The position numbers and the translations under genes are program-made. DNA of 64,000 nucleotides from Myxococcales bacterium (lineage in GTDB: Bacteria; Myxococcota_A; Polyangia; Nannocystales; Nannocystaceae), in the NCBI GenBank assembly GCA_020633295.1, contig JACKDW010000006.1, positions 1 through 64,000 on the forward strand, given 5' to 3'. Under the pieces are notes generated by a model that saw only the letters and a program-made list of their open reading frames with translations, ran no database searches and was not told the origin of the DNA. Of the stretch, positions 8,807 through 19,307 are shown in pieces; within the stretch, counting starts at the first letter, position 1; every line of letters starts with the position of its first letter.

Positions 8807-8919
8807 CGCGCGTCGCCCCGGTCGCCCATAGTCCCCCACCCATCGGAGCTTTCTCTTGCGGCGCGCCCGCGGTCGCTGACCCGAGCGCGCGAGAACAACC
8901 CGAAGAACGGAACGACACG

Positions 8920-9591
8920 ATGAATTTTCAAATGGGTCTCATCACCAAGAAGATCGGCATGACCCAGATCTTCAACGACGACGGGGACCGCATCCCCGTC
9001 ACCGTGCTCAAGGCCGCCGGCAACCAGGTCCTCGGTCACCGCACCGTCGAGCGCGACGGCTACACCGCGCTGCAGATCGGCTTCGAAGACAAGAGCCCGT
9101 CGCGCGTCAACAAGCCCACGCTCGGCCAGTACAAGAAGATCGACGCGAAGCCGAAGTACATCGTCCGCGAGTTCCGCGTGCCCGCGGAGGCGCTCGAGAA
9201 GTACCCCGTCGGCAGCGAGATCGCGCTCGACCTGTTCTCCGACGGCGCGCTCGTCGACGTCACCGGCACGTCGAAGGGCAAGGGCTTCCAGGGCGTCATG
9301 AAGCGCCACAACATGCGCGGCGAGGCGCGCACCCACGGTAACCACGAGCAGTTCCGCCACGGCGGCTCGATCGGCTGTCGCAAGACGCCCGGCCGCGTCC
9401 TCCCGGGCAAGCGGATGTCGGGTCAGATGGGCAACGTGCGCGTCAACCAGCAGAACATGACGATCGCCAAGGTGCTCACCGACGACGGCTGCATCCTCGT
9501 CCGCGGCCCCGTGCCCGGCGGCAAGAACGGCTACGTCATCATCCGCCACGCGGTGAAGCTGGCGATCCGCGAGGGCCGAAACAAGGGCTAG
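8920..9591 (+). CDS. rplC: 50S ribosomal protein L3
   Basis: 223 aa. The N-terminal GLITKKIGMTQIF, the central FQGVMKRH, the HGGSIG.R.TPGRVLPGKRM loop that reaches the peptidyl-transferase centre, and the final L.RG.VPG.KNG are all diagnostic of L3. The ATG at 8920 gives a normal bacterial N-terminus, extended by a few residues (MNFQM). L3 binds 23S rRNA near its 3' end. The gene is not in an S10-type ribosomal operon here: tatD is upstream and a terminator with rlmE is downstream, so this is either a relocated or an extra rplC copy. Confidence 0.97.
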   Translation: MNFQMGLITKKIGMTQIFNDDGDRIPVTVLKAAGNQVLGHRTVERDGYTALQIGFEDKSPSRVNKPTLGQYKKIDAKPKYIVREFRVPAEALEKYPVGSEIALDLFSDGALVDVTGTSKGKGFQGVMKRHNMRGEARTHGNHEQFRHGGSIGCRKTPGRVLPGKRMSGQMGNVRVNQQNMTIAKVLTDDGCILVRGPVPGGKNGYVIIRHAVKLAIREGRNKG

Positions 9592-9617
9592 CCCCGCCGC
9601 CCTGACGAGACGCGGGA

Positions 9618-9648
9618 GACCCGTCGCGCGCGCGCGGCGGGTCTTTTT
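9618..9648 (+). terminator. Rho-independent terminator after rplC
   Basis: GACCCG/CGGGTC stem extended by inner CGC/GCG pairs, followed by TTTTT, 27 bp after the rplC stop. Confidence 0.85.
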
Positions 9649-9683
9649 CGTGGCGCGGCTGCTACGATCCGCGACCACGCACC

Positions 9684-10361
9684 ATGGCACGACGACGCAA
9701 GCTCAACGATCGGGCCGCGCGCCACGACACCGCGTACCGGCGCGCGAAGCAGGAGAACTTCGCCGCGCGCGCGATCTACAAGCTCGAGGAGATCGACAAG
9801 CGCTTCCGCGTGATCAAGCCGCGCGCGAGCGTGCTCGACCTGGGCTGCTGGCCCGGCTCGTGGATGCAGTACGCGGCGACGCGCGTCGGTCCCGAGGGAC
9901 ATGTCTTTGGGATCGATCTGCGACCGGTCGAGCTCGCGCTCCCCGGCTGGGTCGCGCACGAGGTCGCGGACGTCAACGACTGGAGCCCCGAGGGCGCGAT
10001 CGCGGCCGCGGGGCGACGCTTCGACGTCGTGCTCAGCGACATGGCCCCGCAGACAACAGGAGACCGCGCGTCCGATCAGTGGCGCAGCGAGGCGCTGCTG
10101 CTCCGCGCGCTCGAGCTCGCCCGCGCCGCGCTGCGCCCCGGCGGGCACTTCGTCGGCAAGGTGTTCCAGGCCGGGCGGTTTCCGGAGCTGCTCGGGGAGC
10201 TGCGCGCGAGCTTCCAGGAGGCGAAGGCCTACCAAGCCAAGCACACGCGCGCCGGCAGCAGCGAGCAGTACCTGATCGGGCGTGGGCTCCGGATCAACAT
10301 CGCCGCCGAGCAGGCGCGAGACCGCGCGTCCGCGCACGACCGCGCGGATGAATCCGACTGA
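9684..10361 (+). CDS. rlmE: 23S rRNA (uridine-2'-O-)-methyltransferase RlmE (FtsJ)
   Basis: 225 aa. RlmE methylates U2552 of 23S rRNA. The catalytic K-D-K-E tetrad is visible: Lys33 in AIYKLEEID, Asp in VLSDMAPQTTG, Lys in HFVGKVFQAG, and Glu in SSEQYLIG. The SAM-binding motif is VLDLGCWPGSWMQYA (about 50-64). Length and N-terminal basic KQENFAARAIYKL segment fit the family. It stands directly behind the rplC terminator with its own possible -10 (TACGAT at 9663-9668), giving a small ribosome-related cluster with rplC. Confidence 0.95.
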   Translation: MARRRKLNDRAARHDTAYRRAKQENFAARAIYKLEEIDKRFRVIKPRASVLDLGCWPGSWMQYAATRVGPEGHVFGIDLRPVELALPGWVAHEVADVNDWSPEGAIAAAGRRFDVVLSDMAPQTTGDRASDQWRSEALLLRALELARAALRPGGHFVGKVFQAGRFPELLGELRASFQEAKAYQAKHTRAGSSEQYLIGRGLRINIAAEQARDRASAHDRADESD

Positions 10362-10380
10362 ACTTCGCGCCGACGCGCGG

Positions 10381-10405
10381 ATCTAACGAGAGTTTTCTCT
10401 CAGAT
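10381..10405. terminator. Hairpin downstream of rlmE
   Basis: GAGAG-TTTT-CTCTC stem-loop with a further ATCT/AGAT pair outside a 3-nt bulge, 20 bp after the rlmE stop. There is no U-tract afterwards, so termination is uncertain. Confidence 0.4.
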
Positions 10406-10600
10406 TCGCGCACACCGCTGGCCCATCCGCGAGCCAGCGAAATCGGCCGAAATTCCAGCCAGCCGGCTGATAATTCGCGACTCGAGCGCCGATGCCGCGC
10501 CCGAACTTCGGGCCAGGTACGGCGCGGAGCCGCGCAACCGCGGTGCGAATTCGCCCGGCTAGACCGGCTTACGGGCTCGAATTCTGATAATTTGACCAGG

Positions 10601-10641
10601 CTGAACAGTTGACACTGAATATGTGTTCAGTTCTACTGTTC
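10601..10641 (+). promoter_or_regulatory. Sigma-70-like promoter overlapped by nested inverted repeats
   Basis: TTGACA (10609-10614), a 17-bp spacer, then TCTACT (10632-10637); the ATG of the next gene is 6 nt later. Three inverted repeats are nested over it: CTGAACA 10601-10607 with TGTTCAG 10624-10630, GAACAGT 10603-10609 with ACTGTTC 10635-10641, and ACTGAA 10614-10619 with TTCAGT 10626-10631. This is the layout of a repressor operator on a strong promoter. The surrounding 10.4-10.65 kb is AT-richer than the rest of the window. Confidence 0.7.
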
Positions 10642-10643
10642 GC

Positions 10644-10853
10644 ATGAGCCAGCCCGATATCGACATCAAGCCCAACCGGGATCGGCGTACGCCCAACCCG
10701 GACGATCCACTGCTCCCGGCGGCCGCCCCACCCGCCAAACCGGCGAAGAACGCGCCGAGCGGAACCGAGTCCCCGGAGCCCCGTCCGGAGGACATCGAGG
10801 AGTCCGAGGAGCCCGAGACGCCCGAGTCGGCCCTGGAGAGGATCGCGGCGTGA
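10644..10853 (+). CDS. Small acidic, proline-rich protein of unknown function
   Basis: 69 aa, no signal peptide. It has a basic DIKPNRDRRTP start, a PPAKPAKNAP middle and an acidic end (PEDIEESEEPETPE). It looks intrinsically disordered and belongs to no family I know. The ATG at 10644 was chosen because the promoter places the transcript start there; an in-frame GTG at 10623 would lie inside the promoter spacer. The unusually good promoter with overlapping inverted repeats suggests a highly expressed, repressible gene. It is followed after 118 bp by typA. Confidence 0.55.
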   Translation: MSQPDIDIKPNRDRRTPNPDDPLLPAAAPPAKPAKNAPSGTESPEPRPEDIEESEEPETPESALERIAA

Positions 10854-10971
10854 CGCGAGTGAGCCGGCTACGTGGGTCCAACGCGCGTCCCGCGTCGCGC
10901 CCACGTGACGAGTCTCCACTCGCGAGCCGGTCGCGCGCGCGATTCTCTGGCATGGTCCGCCGCACGCGGAT

Positions 10972-12885
10972 ATGGCCAAGCCAACTACCGATACGAGCAC
11001 TACGAGCACGCGACGCGATATCAGAAACGTCGCCATCATCGCCCACGTTGACCACGGCAAGACGACCCTCGTCGACGCCCTGCTGTCAGTCGCGGGCGCG
11101 TTCCAGCGCGGAGAGTCCCACTCCGACCGCGCGATGGACAGCGGCGACCTCGAGCGCGAACGCGGCATCACGATCACAAGCAAGCCGACCGCGCTGCGGC
11201 ATCGGGACGTGCAGATCAACCTCGTCGACACGCCGGGGCACGCCGACTTCGGTGGCGAGGTCGAGCGCGTCCTCAATATGGTCGACGCCGTGCTGCTGCT
11301 CGTCGACGCGTTTGAAGGCCCCATGCCGCAAACGCGGTTCGTGACCGAGAAGGCGGTGGCGCGCGGCCTCAAGGTCCTGCTCGCGGTCAACAAGATCGAT
11401 CGCGACGGCAGCACGCCGCACAAGGCCGTCGACATGACCTTCGACCTGCTCGCCAGCGTCGGCGCGAGCGAGGAGCAGCTCGACTTCCCGGTCTGCTTCT
11501 GCAGCGCCCGCGAACGCTACGCGATGGCCGACCCCGATGACGACCCGCAGAGCATGGAGTTCATCCTCGACTTCCTGCTCGAGCACGCGCCGCCGCCCGA
11601 GATCACGAACGACGGCGAGCTCGCTATGTGGGTCTCGACGCTCGATCACGACCCGTACCTCGGCTACCTCGCGATCGGTCGCCTGCGCGGCGGCGTGCTC
11701 CGACCCGGCGACCGCGTCGCGCTCGTCCGGCCCAGCGAGACGCCCCGCGATCCAGCGGCCAACGACGCGCCCGAGCCGACCTGCGTCGAGCAGTTCCGCG
11801 TGCGCAAGCTGCTCGGCTTCCAGGGCACCCATCGCTTCGAGCGCGACGAGGTGCACGCGGGCGACATCGTCGCGGTCGCGGGCATGGCGACGCTGCAGGT
11901 CGGCGACACGCTGACGACCGACGCGATCGAGACGCGCGTCGTGTTCCCGCGGCTCGAGGTCGACCCGCCGACGATGACGATGCGCTTCCGCATCAACGAC
12001 GGCCCGTTCGCCGGGCTCGAGGGTCGCTGGGTCACGTCGCGCAAGATCGAGGAGCGGCTCAAGCGAGAGATCAAGTCCAACGTCGCGCTGCAGGTCTCGG
12101 ACACCGAGTCGCGGGACGAGTTCGAAGTCGCCGGCCGCGGCGAGCTGCACCTCAGCGTGCTGATCGAGACCATGCGGCGCGAGGGCTACGAGCTGTGCGT
12201 GTCGCGACCGCGCGTGATCCTGCGCGAGACCCCGGAGGGCGAGACGCTCGAGCCCTACGAGCACGTCGTGCTGCGCTGCGGCGGCGAGTACTCGGGCGTC
12301 GTGATCGAGGCGCTCAGCCAGCGGCAGGGCGAGCTGATCCACATGGAGGCCGAGGGTGACACGCGCACGCGGCTCGAGTTCAAGATCCCGGCGCGCGGGC
12401 TGATCGGCTACCGCGGGTCCATGCTCACCGAGACGCGCGGGACCGGCGTGATGTCGTCGGTGTTCGCGGGCTACGGACCCTACCTCGGGCCGCGGCGGAC
12501 GCGGCACCGCGGCGTGCTCGTGGCCCTCGAGTCAGGCGTCACGATGACCTACTCGCTGCACCGGCTGCAGGAGCGCGGCGTGCTGTTCGTGGGGCCGCAG
12601 GTGAAGGTCTACGCGGGCATGATCGTGGGCGAGTCGAGCCGCGAGGGCGACCTGATCGTCAACCCCTGCACGGCCAAGAAGTTCACGAACGTGCGGGCCG
12701 CCGGCGCGGACGAGAAGCTGCTGCTGACGCCGCCGCGCGTGCTCAGCCTCGAGGAGGCGCTCGCGTTCATCGAGGCCGACGAGCTGCTCGAGGTCACGCC
12801 GCAGAGCCTCCGGCTGCGCAAGCGCCAGCTCGATCACTCGGCGCGCAAGCGCGACGAGAAGGCGCTCAAGGCCTCGGCCGGCTAG
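10972..12885 (+). CDS. typA: Ribosome-associated GTPase TypA/BipA
   Basis: 637 aa, translational GTPase related to EF-G that acts in ribosome assembly and stress adaptation. The G1 motif is AHVDHGKTTL (about 24-33), the switch I region has RERGITI, G3 is DTPGHADFGGEVERV, and G4 is NKID. Domain II, domains III and V (TMTMRFRINDGPFAG, ELHLSVLIETMRREGYE, and GLIGYRGSMLTETRG) and the BipA-specific C-terminal domain (NPCTAKKFTNVRAAG) all follow. The length is normal for the family (about 600-620) with a short Thr/Ser-rich N-terminal extension. Confidence 0.97.
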   Translation: MAKPTTDTSTTSTRRDIRNVAIIAHVDHGKTTLVDALLSVAGAFQRGESHSDRAMDSGDLERERGITITSKPTALRHRDVQINLVDTPGHADFGGEVERVLNMVDAVLLLVDAFEGPMPQTRFVTEKAVARGLKVLLAVNKIDRDGSTPHKAVDMTFDLLASVGASEEQLDFPVCFCSARERYAMADPDDDPQSMEFILDFLLEHAPPPEITNDGELAMWVSTLDHDPYLGYLAIGRLRGGVLRPGDRVALVRPSETPRDPAANDAPEPTCVEQFRVRKLLGFQGTHRFERDEVHAGDIVAVAGMATLQVGDTLTTDAIETRVVFPRLEVDPPTMTMRFRINDGPFAGLEGRWVTSRKIEERLKREIKSNVALQVSDTESRDEFEVAGRGELHLSVLIETMRREGYELCVSRPRVILRETPEGETLEPYEHVVLRCGGEYSGVVIEALSQRQGELIHMEAEGDTRTRLEFKIPARGLIGYRGSMLTETRGTGVMSSVFAGYGPYLGPRRTRHRGVLVALESGVTMTYSLHRLQERGVLFVGPQVKVYAGMIVGESSREGDLIVNPCTAKKFTNVRAAGADEKLLLTPPRVLSLEEALAFIEADELLEVTPQSLRLRKRQLDHSARKRDEKALKASAG

Positions 12886-12903
12886 ACGCCCAGGCGTGGA
12901 GCG

Positions 12904-12929
12904 GCGCCCGACCGCGTGAGGTCGGGCGC
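12904..12929 (+). terminator. Strong hairpin after typA
   Basis: Perfect 10-bp stem GCGCCCGACC/GGTCGGGCGC with a 6-nt loop, 18 bp after the typA stop. No T-run follows, so it may act with Rho or as an mRNA 3'-end stabiliser. Confidence 0.6.
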
Positions 12930-13042
12930 TCGCTCGCTACGCGCTTGTCGACGACGACGCCGAGCTCGGCGCGGAAGTCGGCGAGCGCCTCGCGGGCGAC
13001 CGCGCGCGCGTCGGGGTCATCCACGCGCGCGCGTGCGGTCCG

Positions 13043-13843
13043 CTACTGCGAGGTCCCGTAGATCGCGTAGGTCTCGTCGACGAGCGTCTGCACGAGCGCC
13101 TCGCCGATGGCCTCGGAGGTCGCGGTCGCGAAGTCGACGTCCGCGAGCAGCGTGTCGTAGGTCTTCACGATCGTCAGGTTGATCGTGCGCGTGTCGGACT
13201 TCTCGACGAGCACGGGGCCGCCGTCCTGGAGCGTCGAGATGTCGAGGGTCGCGACGGCGGTCTCGGGGGTGCGGTACTCGAAGTCGACGATCTCGTCGCC
13301 GCGCGTGGCGCGACCGCGGAGGTAGACGGTCGAGTTCTCGAGCACCGCCGGGTTGTTGACGTCGTGGGGCGTGTCGACGCCCTCGAGCGCGGCGACGGTG
13401 TAGGGCCCGAACTCGACCTCGATCGTGCAGTACTCGGCGGGGTCGAGCACGCCCTCGGCGATGTTCATCACCTCGAGGTCCTGCATGCGGAAGTCCTCGG
13501 GGTACGGGCCGAAGGGCGTGTCGAGCTCGATCGCGGCGGCGCCGTCACAGCTCAGGATGCGCGCGCCGACGATCACCGCGACGCCCTTCTCCAGGATGAC
13601 CTCCCAGCCCTCGCCGGTCGTGAAGGTCCGCGGCGCGTCGTCGACCCCGTAGTCGGGGAACGCGCCCGTGTCGTCCGGCGCGCCGTGGTGACTCGCGAAC
13701 AGCTGCAGCCGGCTCTCGCCGCTGATGGAGAAGAAGTCGCAGCCGGTCGCCGTCGCGACGGCGAGCGTCAACACAGTGAAGATCGCGGCGCGCCCTCGCG
13801 TTCCCTCGCCTCGGGCCGCCCTCGCGGGACTCATAAACATCAC
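13043..13843 (-). CDS. Lipoprotein of unknown function
   Basis: 266 aa. The signal peptide ends LTLAVATATGC (lipobox A-T-G-C) near residue 35. The mature part is rich in beta-strand and acidic residues (FTTGEGWEVILEKG, STVYLRGRATRGDEIVDFEYR) with two further cysteines, CDG and YCT; no catalytic motif is seen. A GATAAT sequence 9 nt upstream of the ATG at 13843 suggests a nearly leaderless transcript. The gene is convergent with typA. In-frame Met codons at residues 2 and 4 are possible starts. No family recognised. Confidence 0.75.
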   Translation of the reverse strand: MMFMSPARAARGEGTRGRAAIFTVLTLAVATATGCDFFSISGESRLQLFASHHGAPDDTGAFPDYGVDDAPRTFTTGEGWEVILEKGVAVIVGARILSCDGAAAIELDTPFGPYPEDFRMQDLEVMNIAEGVLDPAEYCTIEVEFGPYTVAALEGVDTPHDVNNPAVLENSTVYLRGRATRGDEIVDFEYRTPETAVATLDISTLQDGGPVLVEKSDTRTINLTIVKTYDTLLADVDFATATSEAIGEALVQTLVDETYAIYGTSQ

Positions 13844-13944
13844 GCGTGAATTATCCGGACGGCGCGCCCTGACTCAAGCGAAGAGTGCTTGCGGATCCCC
13901 ACGGGCGCGCGCGTGTCGGGCGCGGTGTGTGGTGTAGGCAAAAG

Positions 13945-13962
13945 CATGTCCGCGAAGACATG
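13945..13962. repeat. CATGTC-N6-GACATG palindrome
   Basis: Perfect 6-bp arms, between two minus-strand genes in a 145-bp gap. Related to the CATGTCC palindromes at 5391 and 25111. Confidence 0.5.
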
Positions 13963-13988
13963 TAACCTAGTTGTAGCGGCATCAACGG

Positions 13989-15968
<1,980 letters not shown>

Positions 15969-16060
15969 GACCGACGCACACGGTACGGGACGTCCGCGCG
16001 CCTGCCCAGCGCCGGCTTCGGGCGTCAGCCCCGCCGCTGTGCCTCGCGGCGGCGCGCCGC

Positions 16061-16066
16061 TATCCT
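16061..16066 (+). promoter_or_regulatory. -10-like box of a probably leaderless gene
   Basis: TATCCT lies 7 nt before the GTG at 16074; no Shine-Dalgarno and no clear -35. Confidence 0.45.
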
Positions 16067-16073
16067 GCGTACA

Positions 16074-16799
16074 GTGAGACGATCTGCGATCCTCGCCCTG
16101 ACCGCGACCCTCGCCGCGGGGCCGCTGCTCGCCGGCTGCGAGTACATCAACGGCGCCCGCGGGCTGATCTCGGCGATGACGGAGATCGAGACGCACCTCG
16201 AGAAGGATCTCGCCGCCCCGCTGACCGAGGAGAAGCTCACCCTGTTCCTCGAGGTCACGCCGAAGCTGACGGCGTTCACGGCCACGGCCAAGCACAAGTG
16301 GATTCCGGATCCCGCGGCCAACGACCTCGGCAAGCTGGCGAGCGCGCTCGGCGGGCTCACCGACTACATGGCGTTCTTCGAGTCCGAGGGCACGCGGATC
16401 ACCGAGTACTACGTGCTGATGATCAAGGTGAACGACGCGCGCGGGCAGATCCTGTGGCGTCGCGCCTACGAGGAGGCCCACGCCACGCTCGAGCGAGAGC
16501 GCGCGGACCTCGAGTCCGCCAACGCGAGCGCGGGCACGCCGGAGGAAGAGCGCGCGCTCGAGAAGTCCCTGGAGCGCAACCAGCTGGCGATGCAGAAGCT
16601 CGAGACGACCAAGCAGGAGCAAGAGGCCTCGTTCGCCGAGCGCAGCGCCGCCGCGGGCAACAAGAACACCTACCAGCTGAGCGCCGAGGAGATCGCGCTG
16701 GTCGAGGCGCGCCTCGACGAGGTCAATCAGGTGTTCAAGGACGCCGGCTACGCGAAGAAGGACGAGGCGCTCCCGGTCGAGGTCGAGCAGCGCGGGTAG
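16074..16799 (+). CDS. Lipoprotein with coiled coil, unknown function
   Basis: 241 aa from a GTG. The signal peptide ends in a clean lipobox, LLAGC (about residue 22). The mature part is highly helical. A long charged coiled coil runs from about 130 to 200 (AHATLERERADLESA, EEERALEKSLERNQL) and a final helix predicts interaction with another envelope component. No enzyme motif is present. The upstream neighbour is the divergent YgiQ gene, and a hydrolase gene follows 51 bp downstream. Confidence 0.8.
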   Translation: MRRSAILALTATLAAGPLLAGCEYINGARGLISAMTEIETHLEKDLAAPLTEEKLTLFLEVTPKLTAFTATAKHKWIPDPAANDLGKLASALGGLTDYMAFFESEGTRITEYYVLMIKVNDARGQILWRRAYEEAHATLERERADLESANASAGTPEEERALEKSLERNQLAMQKLETTKQEQEASFAERSAAAGNKNTYQLSAEEIALVEARLDEVNQVFKDAGYAKKDEALPVEVEQRG

Positions 16800-16850
16800 C
16801 GAGCGCGGGCGCGATTGACCGCGCGCGCGCGCGCGGCGTAGACGTCCCCC

Positions 16851-17492
16851 GTGACGAGCGCCGCGCCGACGCTGCTGTGGAACGGACCGACGCGCGCGCC
16901 GGTCACGGTAGCGCTCGCCCACGGCGCCGGCGCGCCGATGGACCACCCGTTCATGGTCGCGTTCGCCGAGGGCCTCGGCGAGCGCGGGCTCCGAGTCGCG
17001 CGCTTCGAGTTCCCGTACATGGCGGCGCGCCGCGTCGACGGCGCGCGCCGCGGGCCCGATCGAATGCCTGTCCTCATGGACACATGGAACGCGGTGCTCG
17101 ACGCGCTCGGGACCGCGCGCCTGATCATCGGCGGGAAGTCGATGGGCGGTCGCGTCGCCAGCCTGATCGCCGCGACGCGCGACGACATCCGCGGCCTCGT
17201 GTGCCTCGGCTACCCGTTCCACCCGACCGGTCGCCCTGACTCGCTCCGCGTCGAGCACCTGGCGCGGCTGACGACGCCGACGCTGATCGTCCAGGGCACG
17301 CGCGACCCCATGGGGCGCCGGGACGAGGTCGAGGGCTACGCGCTCGCGCCCGCGATCTCGCTGCGCTGGCTCGAGGACGGCGACCACAGCTTCACGCCGC
17401 GCAAGCGCTCGGGCTTCACCGAGCCGGAGCACTGGGCCCAGGGCGTCGACGCGGTCGCGCGCTTCTGCCTCGAGCTCGCGGCGCGCTGGTAG
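16851..17492 (+). CDS. Alpha/beta hydrolase, KANL3/Tex30 type
   Basis: 213 aa from a GTG. Small alpha/beta hydrolase: the oxyanion strand LAHGAGAPMDHPFM (about 23-36), nucleophile elbow GGKSMGGR with Ser at about 97, acid in IVQGTRDPMG (Asp about 147) and histidine in DGDHSF (about 173). HGAG.PMDHPFM and GKSMGGR are typical of the dienelactone-hydrolase-like KANL3/Tex30 group. The substrate is unknown. It is cytoplasmic (no signal peptide) and convergent with the VTT protein gene, with 28 bp between the stops. Confidence 0.88.
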   Translation: MTSAAPTLLWNGPTRAPVTVALAHGAGAPMDHPFMVAFAEGLGERGLRVARFEFPYMAARRVDGARRGPDRMPVLMDTWNAVLDALGTARLIIGGKSMGGRVASLIAATRDDIRGLVCLGYPFHPTGRPDSLRVEHLARLTTPTLIVQGTRDPMGRRDEVEGYALAPAISLRWLEDGDHSFTPRKRSGFTEPEHWAQGVDAVARFCLELAARW

Positions 17493-17520
17493 CCGCGCGC
17501 GCTTCGACATGTCTGGACGC

Positions 17521-18303
17521 TCAGTTCCAGATGTAGTCGATGATCCAAGAGGAGACCGCGATCGGGATGATGAGGCCGAGCGCCGAGCCGATCACGTAGT
17601 CGCGGAAGCGCACCTTGGAGAGCGCGAGCCCGTAGTTGACGCCGGGCGCCATGATGAAGACGAGGCGCAGCAGGAACACGCTCTGGATCGGGCGCTCGTC
17701 GAGGTGGCTCAGCACCCGGCGCATGTACGGGTTCTTGACGTGGGCGAGCGCGGTGCCGCCGACCGCCCGCACGACGAGGAAGGTGATGGCGACCGCCGGG
17801 ATGCCGCCGAGCAGCGAGACCGTGCCGCCGCCGACCGGGCCGTAGGCGAGCACGGCCGCGAACACGAACACGAGGCCAGGTACGTGCGCGACGACGCCGA
17901 CGCAGTACACGAGGCAGAACACGATGACGCCCGTCCACCCGGCGTCGACCATGTAATGCTGCATCTCACCCGAGTGGATGTACTCGATGACGCCGAAGAA
18001 CTTGGCGGCGAAGTACACGCCGGTGAGCACGGCGACGAGCGCGGTCAGGCGGATGACGAGGTTTCGAACGGTCGCGCGGCGCTCGGCCTTGCGCTCGGCG
18101 GACGGTGAGACCTCTTCTGACGCGGGCTCAGCCGCGGGCGCGTCGGAGTCGTCCGCCGATGACGTGGCCTTGCCCTTGGAAACGTTCTGCACGGCGTCGC
18201 TCGCGACCTTGAGTACTTTATCGGAAAGCGAGCCGCCGGAGCGCGGGGCGGCGTGTGGAGCCGCGAGCAACCCGCCCGTGGTCTTGCCCTCCATCACGGT
18301 CAT
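17521..18303 (-). CDS. TVP38/TMEM64 (VTT domain) membrane protein
   Basis: 260 aa. The N-terminal 75 residues are cytoplasmic and low-complexity. A transmembrane helix (about 82-100) is followed by the VTT/SNARE-associated core with further helices. The core carries the family's F-V-F-A-A-V-L-A-Y-G-P-x-G-G-G motif, the NPYMRRVLSHLDERP loop, and a late LLRLVFIMAPGVNYGL re-entrant region. Members of the wider DedA/VTT superfamily move lipids between leaflets; the substrate here is unknown. It has its own promoter region against the EamA gene, which is read in the same direction 53 bp upstream. Confidence 0.88.
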   Translation of the reverse strand: MTVMEGKTTGGLLAAPHAAPRSGGSLSDKVLKVASDAVQNVSKGKATSSADDSDAPAAEPASEEVSPSAERKAERRATVRNLVIRLTALVAVLTGVYFAAKFFGVIEYIHSGEMQHYMVDAGWTGVIVFCLVYCVGVVAHVPGLVFVFAAVLAYGPVGGGTVSLLGGIPAVAITFLVVRAVGGTALAHVKNPYMRRVLSHLDERPIQSVFLLRLVFIMAPGVNYGLALSKVRFRDYVIGSALGLIIPIAVSSWIIDYIWN

Positions 18304-18356
18304 ACGGGGGGGAGACTAGCCCGAAATGACCGCCGCGCCACGGCCCCGCGCAGCGG

Positions 18357-19280
18357 CTAGGTGCGATCGCCGCCGCGCCCGCTATCGCGATCCGAGACGC
18401 GTACGGCCAGCGCTACTCCCGCGAGGATCAGGCCCGCGCCGGCGAGCGTCGCGGACGTCACCGGCTCCGCCCCGACGCCCCACCCGAGAGAGAGCGCGAT
18501 GACCGGGGTAATGTAGGCGATCAGGCTCATGCGATAGGCGGGCGCGTGACGGATCAACCAGAAGAACAGGCCGAAGGTCACGACCGTGCCGACGATCGCC
18601 AGGTAGAGGATGCTGGCGATCGCGGCGGCGCTCCAGGCGATCGGCGCGTCCGCCTCGAAGGTCCACGCGAGCGCGAGCAGCACGCCGGCGCCGACGAACA
18701 TCGCGTTGCGGTTCAGCAGCACCGAGCTGCTCGCCCCGCCGTAGCGCTTGACGAGCACCGTCCCCGCGGCCGACACGAGCGGGCTGATGAACAGGATCGA
18801 CGCCGCCGGGATCGCGCTCGCGCCGAATCGCTGGAGATCCGTGAGAAACAGCAGCCCGACCCCGAGGAAGCCGAACACGAAGCCCGCCCACTGCCGTCCG
18901 TGAAGGCGCTCGCCGGGCAGCAGCAGGTGACCGGCGCCGGCGGTGATCAGCGGGTACACCGCCCACAGCACCGCGACGATGCCCGAGGGCAAGATCGTCT
19001 CGCACCAGTAGACCACGCCGTAGGAGGCCGCGAAATTGAGCAGGCCCATGCTCAGCCACAGCCAGGCGGGCGGCGGCGCCCCTCCCTCCCGTCGCCGCAG
19101 ACGCCAGGCGACGACCGTCATCACGAGCGCGGCGACCACGAAGCGCGCGCCGGCCGAGGTGAACGGCGGCAGGTCCTCGAGCCCGCCGCGGATCACCAGC
19201 CAGGTGCTGCCCCAGATCAGGCAGAGGAACGCGATCAACCCGGCCATCAACGCGGGAGCGGGGGCGCGCTCGTCATCCAT
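18357..19280 (-). CDS. EamA-family (DMT) transporter
   Basis: 307 aa with about ten hydrophobic helices arranged as two EamA repeats (about 10-140 and 155-295). Family features are the N-terminal IWGSTWLVIRGGL, RFVVAALVM after helix 2, and the second-repeat SLIAYITPVIALSLGW. This is a drug/metabolite transporter of the inner membrane; the substrate cannot be told from sequence. The RNase D gene ends 27 bp upstream of its start, so the two may be cotranscribed. Confidence 0.92.
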   Translation of the reverse strand: MDDERAPAPALMAGLIAFLCLIWGSTWLVIRGGLEDLPPFTSAGARFVVAALVMTVVAWRLRRREGGAPPPAWLWLSMGLLNFAASYGVVYWCETILPSGIVAVLWAVYPLITAGAGHLLLPGERLHGRQWAGFVFGFLGVGLLFLTDLQRFGASAIPAASILFISPLVSAAGTVLVKRYGGASSSVLLNRNAMFVGAGVLLALAWTFEADAPIAWSAAAIASILYLAIVGTVVTFGLFFWLIRHAPAYRMSLIAYITPVIALSLGWGVGAEPVTSATLAGAGLILAGVALAVRVSDRDSGRGGDRT

Positions 19281-19307
19281 GGCTCGCTCCTCGCGGTTCG
19301 CCGCCGA

